Source: Enterobacter asburiae (GTDB taxonomy: Bacteria; Pseudomonadota; Gammaproteobacteria; Enterobacterales; Enterobacteriaceae). Taken from it: a stretch of DNA of 64,000 bases. Position 1 is the stretch's first letter. Each line of letters begins with the position of its first letter. Positions 17,829-24,586 of the stretch are shown here, piece by piece. The position numbers and the translations under genes were made by a program. The notes beneath the pieces were generated by a model. That model searched no databases and was not told the DNA's origin. It was given only the letters and a program-made list of their open reading frames with translations. The DNA is taken from NCBI RefSeq assembly GCF_007035645.1, contig NZ_AP019632.1:558001-622000 (forward strand). Reading direction: 5' to 3'.

Positions 17829-18737
17829 ATGGCTATTGTTGATCTGAGCCAGCTCGCCGCGCCTGATGTCGTGGAGGAGGTGGATTATGAAACGCTGTTG
17901 GCAGAACGAAAGGCCACCTTTGTCTCCCTCTATCCGGAAGAGGAGCGAGAGGCGATTGCACGGACGCTGACGCTGGAGTCCGAGCCGATTGTGAAGCTCC
18001 TGCAGGAGAACGCCTACCGGGAAGTTATCTGGCGCCAGCGGGTTAATGAGGCTGCGCTGGCCGTGACGCTGGCTTATTCTTCCGGTCACGATCTGGACGT
18101 TATTGCGGGAAACAATAATACCGAACGCCTGACCATCACCCCGGGCGATGACACTACCATTCCGCCAACGGCTGCCGTCATGGAGTCTGATGCTGACCTG
18201 CGACTGCGTGCGCAGCAGGCATTTGAAGGATTGAGCGTCGCGGGGCCGGTTGGAGCCTATGAATATCATGGTCGAAGCGCCGACGGACGGGTCGCTGACG
18301 TTTCGGTTGAAAGCCCTCAGCCCGCATACGTGACGATTTCGGTGTTATCCCGTGAGGGTGATGGTACCGCTCGTCCTGAACTACTGGCGGTTGTTGAAAA
18401 AGCGCTTAACGCTGAAACCGTCCGCCCGGTCGGCGATCGTGTAACTGTCCAGTCAGCAGAAATTGTGCCTTACAAGATAAACGCAACGCTCTACGTTTAT
18501 CCCGGACCAGAAGCTGAACCCATCAGGCAAGCTGCAGAGCAGAAGCTGCAGAATTATATCAGCGCACAGCATCGCCTTGGACGCGATATTCGTCTGTCGG
18601 CCATCTATGCAGCACTTCACGTTGAAGGCGTGCAGCGCGTGGAACTGGAATCTCCCCACTCTGACATTGTACTGAGTAAGTCGCAGGCCTCGAACTGTAC
18701 CTCGTATCAGATAGCGATCGGGGGTTCGGATGAGTGA
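17829..18737 (+). CDS. Baseplate wedge protein gpJ
   Basis: The 302-residue protein has the length and sequence pattern of P2 gpJ, the T4 gp6-like baseplate wedge: DLSQLAAPDVVEEVDYETLLAE at the start and EGVQRVELESPHSDIV near the end. ATG 17829 is used because the longer frame begins inside gpW. It overlaps gpI by 8 bases. Confidence 0.93.
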   Translation: MAIVDLSQLAAPDVVEEVDYETLLAERKATFVSLYPEEEREAIARTLTLESEPIVKLLQENAYREVIWRQRVNEAALAVTLAYSSGHDLDVIAGNNNTERLTITPGDDTTIPPTAAVMESDADLRLRAQQAFEGLSVAGPVGAYEYHGRSADGRVADVSVESPQPAYVTISVLSREGDGTARPELLAVVEKALNAETVRPVGDRVTVQSAEIVPYKINATLYVYPGPEAEPIRQAAEQKLQNYISAQHRLGRDIRLSAIYAALHVEGVQRVELESPHSDIVLSKSQASNCTSYQIAIGGSDE

Positions 18738-19338
18738 AAGGCTATTACCCGTTGGGTCCTCACCGCTGGAAGTCGCCGCTGCCGCTGCGCTCTCGAAAAT
18801 TGAGCGTGTACCGGTACCGCTACGCACCTTATGGAACCCCAGCGCGTGCCCGGTGAATTTACTTCCCTACCTGGCATGGGCGCTGTCGGTAGACCGTTGG
18901 GATGAGGCGTGGCCGGAGAGCACGAAGCGCAGCGTCATTATGTCCTCGTTTTTCGTCCATCAGCACAAAGGAACCATCAGCGCATTGCGTCGTGTGGTGG
19001 AACCGCTTGGCTTTTTGATTGAGGTGCGCGAGTGGTGGCAGCTCGGTGAGGAGCCTGGCACATTCCGTCTGGTTGTCGGTGTGCTTGATAACGGCATCAC
19101 GGACGAAATGTATCAGGAGCTTGAACGGCTCATTGAGGATGCCAAACCGGCAAGTAGACACATGACCGGGCTGGCTATCAGCCTGAGCTCAACGGGAGAG
19201 TTTTATGTTGGCGCAGGATGCTATCACGGCGATGCGCTGGCTGTTTACCCCTATACCACTGAGGAACTTATTGTCGGTGGTGATTATTACCCGGCCTCGG
19301 CCATCCATTTGATTGATAACCTGAGAGTGAACGCATGA
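18730..19338 (+). CDS. Baseplate protein gpI
   Basis: This 202-residue protein (P2 gpI has 176) contains NPSACPVNLLPYLAWALSVDRWDEAWPE, the hallmark of tail protein I, which joins the tail fibres to the baseplate. It overlaps gpJ and gpH by 8 and 4 bases. The C-terminal part is longer than in P2 and contains a Tyr-rich segment (YHGDALAVYPYTTEELIVGGDYYP). Confidence 0.9.
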   Translation: MSERLLPVGSSPLEVAAAAALSKIERVPVPLRTLWNPSACPVNLLPYLAWALSVDRWDEAWPESTKRSVIMSSFFVHQHKGTISALRRVVEPLGFLIEVREWWQLGEEPGTFRLVVGVLDNGITDEMYQELERLIEDAKPASRHMTGLAISLSSTGEFYVGAGCYHGDALAVYPYTTEELIVGGDYYPASAIHLIDNLRVNA

Positions 19339-20420
19339 CCGCAAAATATTTTGCCATACTGACGAATCAGGGCGCGGCGCGGCTAGCTAACGCGACGGCA
19401 CTTGGTACGCAACTCAACCTGACGCAGATGGCGGTAGGCGACGCCAACGGAACGTTGCCAACCCCCGATCCGGCGCAGACGAAGCTCGTCAACCAAAAAC
19501 GCATAGCGCCGCTGAACCTGCTCGCTGTTGACCCAAATAATACCAGCCAGATCATCGCTGAACAGATTATTCCCGAGAATGAGGGCGGTTTCTGGATCCG
19601 AGAGATCGGTCTCTATGACGACGACGGCATTCTGATCGCCGTGGCAAACTGCCCGGAGACATATAAGCCTCAGCTGCAGGAAGGCAGTGGCCGCACGCAG
19701 ACCATCCGCATGATTCTTATTGTGTCGAGCACATCGTCAATTTCCCTGAAAATTGATCCGTCAGTTGTGCTGGCAACGCGTCAGTACGTTGACGATAAAG
19801 TTATTGAGGTAAAGGGCTACGCTGATGATCAGATGAAAAAGCATATTGCTGCTGATAATCCGCATAAACAGTACCCTTTAATCGCCAATGCGTTAAAAGA
19901 AATTGCCGATGCGGGGTTAAGCGCTGAGGTTCTCAAAAACCTTGGTTTAGGAGAAGGCTCTGCTTTGCCGGTGGGTGTACCCGTTCCATGGACATCAGCA
20001 ACTCCACCGACGGGGTGGCTTAAATGCAACGGAGCGGCGTTCGCGGCTTCCCAATATCCGAAATTGGCTCTGGCTTATCCAACCCTGAAACTTCCAGACT
20101 TACGTGGGGAGTTTATCCGTGGCTGGGATGATGTACGTGGCATTGATGCTGGTCGAACGCTGCTTTCTCTGCAGCTCGATGCCCTTCAAAAAATGACTGG
20201 TTCAGCAAGTAATGGTGCTGCAACTGGCTTCGTGAATAGCAGCACGTCTAATGTTAGCGGGGTTTTTAAACGCGGAAGCTCTATTTACCCAAATACTAAC
20301 GGACAGAATTCCGATTATCAGGGGGTCGATCTTGTCTTTGATTCATCCCTTGTCGCGCGTTCTGCAGCAGAAACTCGTCCGCGCAACATCGCATTTAACT
20401 ACATCGTGAGGGCCGCATAA
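19335..20420 (+). CDS. Tail fibre gpH, current (ON) allele
   Basis: The 361-residue fibre has a constant N-terminal baseplate-attachment part (about 1-150, tail-collar DUF3751 type), a shaft segment with HIAADNPHKQYP, the crossover motif NLGLGEG (about 202-208), and then a variable C-terminus. In the present orientation the tip is a phage tail-collar domain (PVPWTSATPPTGWLKCNGAAF, then LKLPDLRGEFIRGWDD, ending RPRNIAFNYIVRAA). The crossover site at 19930-19955 lies in frame within the gene, so inversion would swap all residues after about position 204 for the opposite-strand tail. It is shorter than P2 gpH (about 669 residues). It should determine which cells are recognised. Confidence 0.92.
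   Translation: MTAKYFAILTNQGAARLANATALGTQLNLTQMAVGDANGTLPTPDPAQTKLVNQKRIAPLNLLAVDPNNTSQIIAEQIIPENEGGFWIREIGLYDDDGILIAVANCPETYKPQLQEGSGRTQTIRMILIVSSTSSISLKIDPSVVLATRQYVDDKVIEVKGYADDQMKKHIAADNPHKQYPLIANALKEIADAGLSAEVLKNLGLGEGSALPVGVPVPWTSATPPTGWLKCNGAAFAASQYPKLALAYPTLKLPDLRGEFIRGWDDVRGIDAGRTLLSLQLDALQKMTGSASNGAATGFVNSSTSNVSGVFKRGSSIYPNTNGQNSDYQGVDLVFDSSLVARSAAETRPRNIAFNYIVRAA
19930..19955 (+). other. Left crossover site for tail-fibre inversion
   Basis: This 26-base site has two 12-base halves around a central TT: TTCTCAAAAACC and GGTTTAGGAGAA. It matches the Hin/Gin/Din crossover layout (dyad arms with AACC-NN-GGTT). It is read in frame as V-L-K-N-L-G-L-G-E within gpH. Confidence 0.92.
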
Positions 20421-21019
20421 TGGCGAAGGCAAAATTAAACAATGAGCTTATTGCTACAGTGACCGGTGATATCACTGTGTTTAACTACGATGGTGAGACG
20501 CGCGAATATATTTCCTCCTCGGTTGAGTATTTAGCGGAAGGTGTAGGTATTCCAGCCTTGTCATGCATTGATGCGCCTGGTGAAATTAAAGAAGGTTTTA
20601 CAATTTGCCGCACCTTTGACTTAAACGGATGGGAGTACATCGCAGATCATCGCGGTAAAACTGTATATAGCACAAAGTCAGGGGAGAAAGTCACGATTTC
20701 CCTACCGGGTGATTATCCGAAAGATACGACGACACAAGCCCCTGGAACGCCATATGATAAGTGGAATGGCAGCGAGTGGATAACCGACGCAAAAGCGAAA
20801 CACTCTGCGGATGTGGCAAAGGCCGAACAGCAGAAAACTGCATTGCTAGCGGAAGCGTCTGCAATTATCGCACCATTGGTAGATGCTCAGGCTGGAGGCT
20901 ACATTGATGATGCAGATATCCCTCGTCTGACTGAATGGCAGCGGTATCGTTATAAGTTAACTAAGGTTGATACCGATACCGCTCCGAACCTTAACCTTCC
21001 ACCGAAACCCGAGGTATAG
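20420..21019 (+). CDS. Tail fibre assembly chaperone gpG (ON allele)
   Basis: The 199-residue protein has the caudo_TAP tail fibre assembly pattern in its C-terminal half (GTPYDKWNGSEWITDAKAKHSADVAKAEQQKTALLAEA, then IDDADIPRLTEWQRYRYKLTKVDT). Such chaperones help the fibre tip trimerise. It overlaps gpH by one base and lies inside the invertible cassette, so the chaperone and its cognate tip switch together. Confidence 0.9.
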   Translation: MAKAKLNNELIATVTGDITVFNYDGETREYISSSVEYLAEGVGIPALSCIDAPGEIKEGFTICRTFDLNGWEYIADHRGKTVYSTKSGEKVTISLPGDYPKDTTTQAPGTPYDKWNGSEWITDAKAKHSADVAKAEQQKTALLAEASAIIAPLVDAQAGGYIDDADIPRLTEWQRYRYKLTKVDTDTAPNLNLPPKPEV

Positions 21020-21026
21020 GTCATTC

Positions 21027-21076
21027 AATATCGGGTGCTTTTGATGGATCAATAATCATCAGTAGCACCTGATATT
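21027..21076. terminator. Hairpin separating the convergent fibre modules
   Basis: A long imperfect stem (AATATC-GGGTGCT with AGCACC-TGATATT) and an inner TGATG/CATCA stem lie between the two chaperone ends. It is followed by TTTTC on the plus strand. It probably terminates transcription from whichever module is ON and so keeps antisense low. Confidence 0.55.
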
Positions 21077-21105
21077 TTCTGCATTTAGCCAGACAGCGTA
21101 TTCAT

Positions 21106-21300
21106 TTATTCGTTGCCAGAGATATCAGATTTAATTTCCATAAGAGATGGCTCACCTTTTTCATTGACGTCAAGTCGCATTCCCTCTGGTATTTCCCGCA
21201 TCGTGAAAAACCAGTTATCCTCAGGAAGTTGAATAGCACCTCCAGTATCGTGGAAACCATGAATGACCTCTGTCATCGTGATCGGATTAAATAGGCGCAT
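21106..21300 (-). CDS. Short protein paired with the silent fibre tip
   Basis: This 64-residue protein (MRLFNPITMTEVIHGFHDTGG...) starts inside the silent fibre 3' end, overlapping it by 14 bases, just as gpG follows gpH on the other strand. The position suggests a fibre assembly helper, but it is far shorter than caudo_TAP chaperones and no domain is recognised; it might be a truncated chaperone. It should be translated only after inversion. A longer open frame to 21378 is out of phase with the fibre and has no ribosome site. Confidence 0.6.
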   Translation of the reverse strand: MRLFNPITMTEVIHGFHDTGGAIQLPEDNWFFTMREIPEGMRLDVNEKGEPSLMEIKSDISGNE

Positions 21301-21632
21301 AGTAAACTCTCCACGAAAAACCATTATTTGATGGGGCACCCGTTGCGGCCATTGTGCAACGAGCTTTGAAACCGACATTTGTTGTTAAAGCATCAATGAT
21401 CATTGATGAATGAGCATAGTTGGGCGTAGTACCGGGATCAGCAGAAAGACGTTCGGCAATGCTGATATAGCGGCTTATACCTGGCAGCGCAATTGGGTAA
21501 TTAACCGTTGCCAGGCCGTTATCAAGGATTACACCATACCCCATAACCTCAATGGCTCCATCCGACCATATTACCCAAGCTCCATTTGCGTTACTTCCTC
21601 GACTGGTTACGTATTTAGCTCCTCCTAAACCA
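21287..21632 (-). CDS. Silent alternative tail fibre C-terminus (OFF allele)
   Basis: The minus strand reads open from the right-hand crossover site to a stop at 21287, giving about 114 residues after NLGLG: GGAKYVTSRGSNANGAWVIW, then a beta-rich tip (LDNGLATVNYPIALPG, later FKARCTMAATGAPSNNGFSW, ending RVYYAPI). The pattern resembles gp53-like fibre tips (a W-x-DG strand, then YPI). It has no start or promoter of its own. After inversion it would make a fibre of about 317 residues with a different tip, unrelated to the collar-type ON tip. Confidence 0.85.
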
Positions 21633-21645
21633 AGGTTTTCGAAAA
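21620..21645 (-). other. Right crossover site for tail-fibre inversion
   Basis: On the minus strand the halves are TTTTCGAAAACC and GGTTTAGGAGGA around TT, matching the left-hand site at 23 of 26 positions, but in opposite orientation (central AA on the plus strand). The inverted orientation and in-phase reading are what an invertase needs. Confidence 0.9.
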
Positions 21646-21699
21646 TGCGTGTTTATCCATTAAATGGCATGATTTCCGGTTTTGACGGAGAGAAATACC

Positions 21700-22293
21700 A
21701 TGCTTATTGGCTACGTACGCGTGTCAACAAATGAACAAAACACCGCCTTACAGCGTGACGCGCTGCAGCGTTCAGGATGTGAGCTCATTTTTGAAGATAA
21801 AATCAGCGGTAAATCGACAAATAGACCGGGACTCAATCGAGCTCTCAGACAACTTAATGCGGGCGATACTCTCGTTGTATGGAAACTTGATCGGCTCGGG
21901 CGCAGTATGCGCCACCTCGTTTCAATGACCGAGGAACTACGCCAGCGAAGCATTAACTTCCGCAGTTTGACTGATAGCATTGATACCTCAACGCCAATGG
22001 GTCGTTTCTTCTTCCATATCATGGGGGCGCTTGCTGAAATGGAGCGTGAACTCATTGTCGAGAGGACGTGCGCCGGGCTGGCCGCAGCGCGAGAACAGGG
22101 ACGAATTGGTGGCAGACGCCCTAAATTGACGCAGGAGGAATGGGCTCAGGCTGGCAGGCTGATTGCTTCCGGGGAATCCCGACAGCGCGTTGCGTTAATT
22201 TTTGATGTAGGTATTTCCACGCTTTATAAAAAATTCCCCGCCACGATAGTCGGACAATCGTTGTGCCAGCGGCCGCTGGACAGGGATGGTTAG
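21700..22293 (+). CDS. Serine DNA invertase (Pin/Gin/Hin family)
   Basis: The 197-residue site-specific recombinase inverts the fibre cassette. It has the catalytic domain with Ser9 (MLIGYVRVSTNEQNT), the conserved WKLDRLGRSMRHL and FFFHIMGALAEMERELI, and a C-terminal helix-turn-helix (QRVALIFDVGISTLYKKFP) that binds the crossover arms. ATG 21700 with GGAGAGA upstream matches the family start; the longer frame is rejected. Members of this family need Fis bound at an enhancer, often inside the invertase gene; no enhancer can be fixed by eye. It lies between the cassette and the sheath gene. Confidence 0.97.
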   Translation: MLIGYVRVSTNEQNTALQRDALQRSGCELIFEDKISGKSTNRPGLNRALRQLNAGDTLVVWKLDRLGRSMRHLVSMTEELRQRSINFRSLTDSIDTSTPMGRFFFHIMGALAEMERELIVERTCAGLAAAREQGRIGGRRPKLTQEEWAQAGRLIASGESRQRVALIFDVGISTLYKKFPATIVGQSLCQRPLDRDG

Positions 22294-22320
22294 CTCATAG
22301 CAAGCCCAGCCGCGACAATA
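22262..22320 (+). promoter_or_regulatory. Ogr-type late promoter of the sheath operon
   Basis: TTGTGCCAGCGGCCGCTGGACA (split here as TTGTGCCAGCGG and CCGCTGGACA; 22261-22282) contains the perfect 14-base dyad CCAGCGG/CCGCTGG flanked by TGT and ACA. A -10-like ACAATA (22315-22320) lies about 45 bases from the dyad centre. P2 late promoters carry a dyad bound by Ogr centred at -55, so the spacing fits. It overlaps the end of the invertase gene. Confidence 0.65.
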
Positions 22321-22351
22321 TCACTCACCAACTAACCAAGGAGTTAAACGG

Positions 22352-23539
22352 ATGAGTGATTTTCACCACGGCGTGGAAGTTATCGAAATCAACGATGGCA
22401 CCCGCACCATTTCCACCGTCTCGACGGCAATCATCGGCATGGTCTGTACGGCCAGCGATGCTGACGACAAGACATTTCCTTTAAACGAGCCCGTGCTCAT
22501 TACCAACGTGCAAAACGCGATTGCGAAAGCCGGCAAGGCGGGGACGCTGTCCGCTTCTCTGCAGGCGATCGCCGACCAGTGCAAACCGGTTGTCGTGGTT
22601 GTTCGCGTGGCCGAAGGCACCGCTGAAACCCCGGAAGAGGCGCGCAAGCAGACCGTTTCCAATATCATCGGTACTACCGATGAAAACGGTAAATATACCG
22701 GTCTGAAGGCGCTTCTCACGGCGAAAACGGTAACCGGCGTCAAGCCGCGTATTCTCGGCGTGCCGGGGCTGGATTCTCAGGAAGTGGCGACCGCACTGGC
22801 CGCTATGTGCCAGAGCCTGCGCGCGTTCGGCTATGTCAGCGCATGGGGATGTAAAACCATTTCTGAAGCGATTAATTATCGCAAAAACTTCAGCCAGCGC
22901 GAGCTGATGGTTATCCATCCTGATTTTCTGGCATGGGATACCACCACGAACGCAACGACGACGGCCTGGGCGACCGCCCGCGCGCTTGGCCTGCGCGCCA
23001 AAATCGACCAGACCATGGGCTGGCATAAAACCCTGTCAAACGTTGGCGTCAACGGCGTTACTGGCGTAAGCGCCTCTGTCTCCTGGGATCTGCAGGAACA
23101 GGCTACCGACGCGAACCTGCTTAACCAGGCTGGCGTCACCACGCTGATTCGCAACGACGGCTTTAAATTCTGGGGTAACCGTACCTGCTCAGACGACCCG
23201 TTATTCGTCTTTGAAAACTACACCCGTACCGCGCAGGTGCTGGCCGATACCATGGCGGAAGCGCACGCGTGGGCGATGGATAAACCCATCACGCCAACGC
23301 TTATTCGCGACATCGTTTCCGGTATTAACGCCAAGTTCCGCGAGCTGAAAACCAACGGCTATATCGTCGACGGCTCCTGCTGGTATGACCCTGAGTCGAA
23401 CGATGCAACCACCCTGAAAGCGGGGAAACTGTATATCGATTACGACTACACCCCCGTCCCGCCGCTGGAAAATCTGACTCTGCGCCAGCGCATCACCGAT
23501 ACCTATCTGGCAGACCTGTCAGATTCGGTTAACAGCTAA
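22352..23539 (+). CDS. Contractile tail sheath gpFI
   Basis: The 395 residues (P2 FI has 396) form the contractile sheath around the tube. The opening FHHGVEVIEINDGTRTISTVSTAIIGMVCTA and the closing region with LTLRQRITDTYLADL are characteristic. A contractile sheath makes any particle R-type rather than F-type. ATG 22352 follows AAGGAG. It heads the second late tail operon (FI-FII-E-T-U-D). Confidence 0.95.
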   Translation: MSDFHHGVEVIEINDGTRTISTVSTAIIGMVCTASDADDKTFPLNEPVLITNVQNAIAKAGKAGTLSASLQAIADQCKPVVVVVRVAEGTAETPEEARKQTVSNIIGTTDENGKYTGLKALLTAKTVTGVKPRILGVPGLDSQEVATALAAMCQSLRAFGYVSAWGCKTISEAINYRKNFSQRELMVIHPDFLAWDTTTNATTTAWATARALGLRAKIDQTMGWHKTLSNVGVNGVTGVSASVSWDLQEQATDANLLNQAGVTTLIRNDGFKFWGNRTCSDDPLFVFENYTRTAQVLADTMAEAHAWAMDKPITPTLIRDIVSGINAKFRELKTNGYIVDGSCWYDPESNDATTLKAGKLYIDYDYTPVPPLENLTLRQRITDTYLADLSDSVNS

Positions 23540-23550
23540 GGAGCTGAAGC

Positions 23551-24069
23551 ATGGCGTTACCACGCAAACTTAAGTACCTGAATATGTTCAATGATGGCCT
23601 GAGCTATATGGGCGTTGTTGAGTCTGTCACCTTACCGAAGCTGACCCGCAAGCTGGAGAAGTATCGCGGCGGCGGTATGCCGGGCTCGGTTTCTGTCGAC
23701 CTCGGCCTGGACGATGATGCCCTGGCGCTGGAGTGGACCGTTGGCGGCCTGCCGGACGCCGCGCTGTGGGCGCAGTATGCCTCTCCGGGCGCGGACAGCG
23801 TGCCGCTGCGCTTTACCGGCTCTTATCAGCGCGATGATACCGGCGAAATCTCCGCCGTCGAAATCGTCATGCGCGGCCGTCATAAAGAGTTTGATGGCGG
23901 TGAAAACAAGCAGGGCGAGAGCGGCACCACCAAGATGTCCACCGAGTGCGCTTACTACCAGCTGACGATTGATGGCAAAGAGATCATCGAAATCGACATC
24001 ATCAACATGGTGCTCAAAGTTGATGGCGTCGATCGCCTGGCAGAACACCGTAAGGCCATCGGCCTGTAA
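23551..24069 (+). CDS. Tail tube gpFII
   Basis: The 172-residue protein equals P2 gpFII in length (MALPRKLKYLNMFNDGLSYMG, then PKLTRKLEKYRGGGM and IEIDIINMVLKVDGVDRLAEHR). It polymerises into the rigid inner tube driven through the target envelope on sheath contraction. It follows FI by 11 bases with a GGAGCTGAAGC ribosome site. Confidence 0.95.
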   Translation: MALPRKLKYLNMFNDGLSYMGVVESVTLPKLTRKLEKYRGGGMPGSVSVDLGLDDDALALEWTVGGLPDAALWAQYASPGADSVPLRFTGSYQRDDTGEISAVEIVMRGRHKEFDGGENKQGESGTTKMSTECAYYQLTIDGKEIIEIDIINMVLKVDGVDRLAEHRKAIGL

Positions 24070-24125
24070 CCCTTTAACCGGCCGGGATTACCGGCCGGTG
24101 AGTTAACTTTCAGAAGAGTAACGAA

Positions 24126-24434
24126 ATGGAAAATATCAACGAGACCGCCATGAACGAAAGTGAAAACCCACATATCGTCACGCTTGATAGCCCCGTTCAG
24201 CGCGGCGAGCAAAAAATCGAAAAGGTGACCGTCGTAAAACCCAATGCGGGGACCCTGCGCGGCGTATCGCTGGCGTCGCTGGCGCAATCTGACGTGGATG
24301 CGCTGATTAAGGTGCTGCCGCGAATGACCTCGCCGGCGCTGACCGAGCATGAGGTTGCGCGCCTGGATGCCTGCGATCTGCTCTCTTTTGCAGGTAAGGT
24401 GATCGGTTTTTTGTCACCGGCTTCGGCTCGCTGA
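24126..24434 (+). CDS. Tail assembly protein gpE
   Basis: The 102-residue protein corresponds to P2 gpE (VTLDSPVQRGEQKIEKVTVVKPNAGTLRGVSL...), a chaperone for the tape measure protein. It contains a slippery heptamer near its end and yields a longer E+E' product by a -1 shift. ATG 24126 follows AGAAGAG; an internal ATG at 24150 is the alternative. Confidence 0.9.
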   Translation: MENINETAMNESENPHIVTLDSPVQRGEQKIEKVTVVKPNAGTLRGVSLASLAQSDVDALIKVLPRMTSPALTEHEVARLDACDLLSFAGKVIGFLSPASAR

Positions 24435-24586
24435 AATTTCCCGAAAATGTGTCGGTCGACGATCTGATGGCGGATATCGCGGTGATCTTTCACTGGCCGC
24501 CGTCAGAACTGTACTCCCTTAGCGTGACCGAACTCCTCTTATGGCGCGAAAAAGCGCTACAGCGAAGCGGAAACCACCATGAGTAA
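24126..24586 (+). CDS. Frameshift product gpE+E' (-1 at T TTT TTG)
   Basis: The heptamer T TTT TTG (24407-24413) lies in the zero frame of gene E in X-XXY-YYZ phase. A -1 slip gives a 57-codon extension ending at 24586 (VTGFGSLKFPENVS, then DIAVIFHWPPSELYSLSVTE and LLLWREKALQRSGNHHE), which matches the E' part of P2. The extension has no start codon of its own and overlaps the tape measure start by 8 bases. Such G/GT-type frameshifts set the ratio of two tape measure chaperones in many tailed phages. Confidence 0.9.

Larger units (their letters stand above)
19943..21632. mobile_element. Invertible tail-fibre cassette (about 1.69 kb)
   Basis: The segment between the two inverted crossover sites carries the gpH 3' end and gpG on the plus strand. 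On the minus strand it carries a second, promoterless fibre 3' end and a short gene overlapping it. Both sites are read in the same phase (N-L-G-L-G), so a flip fuses the alternative tip in frame to the constant N-terminus. The invertase gene begins 55 bases beyond the right-hand site. This is the logic of Mu S/U and carotovoricin fibre switching. Confidence 0.9.
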
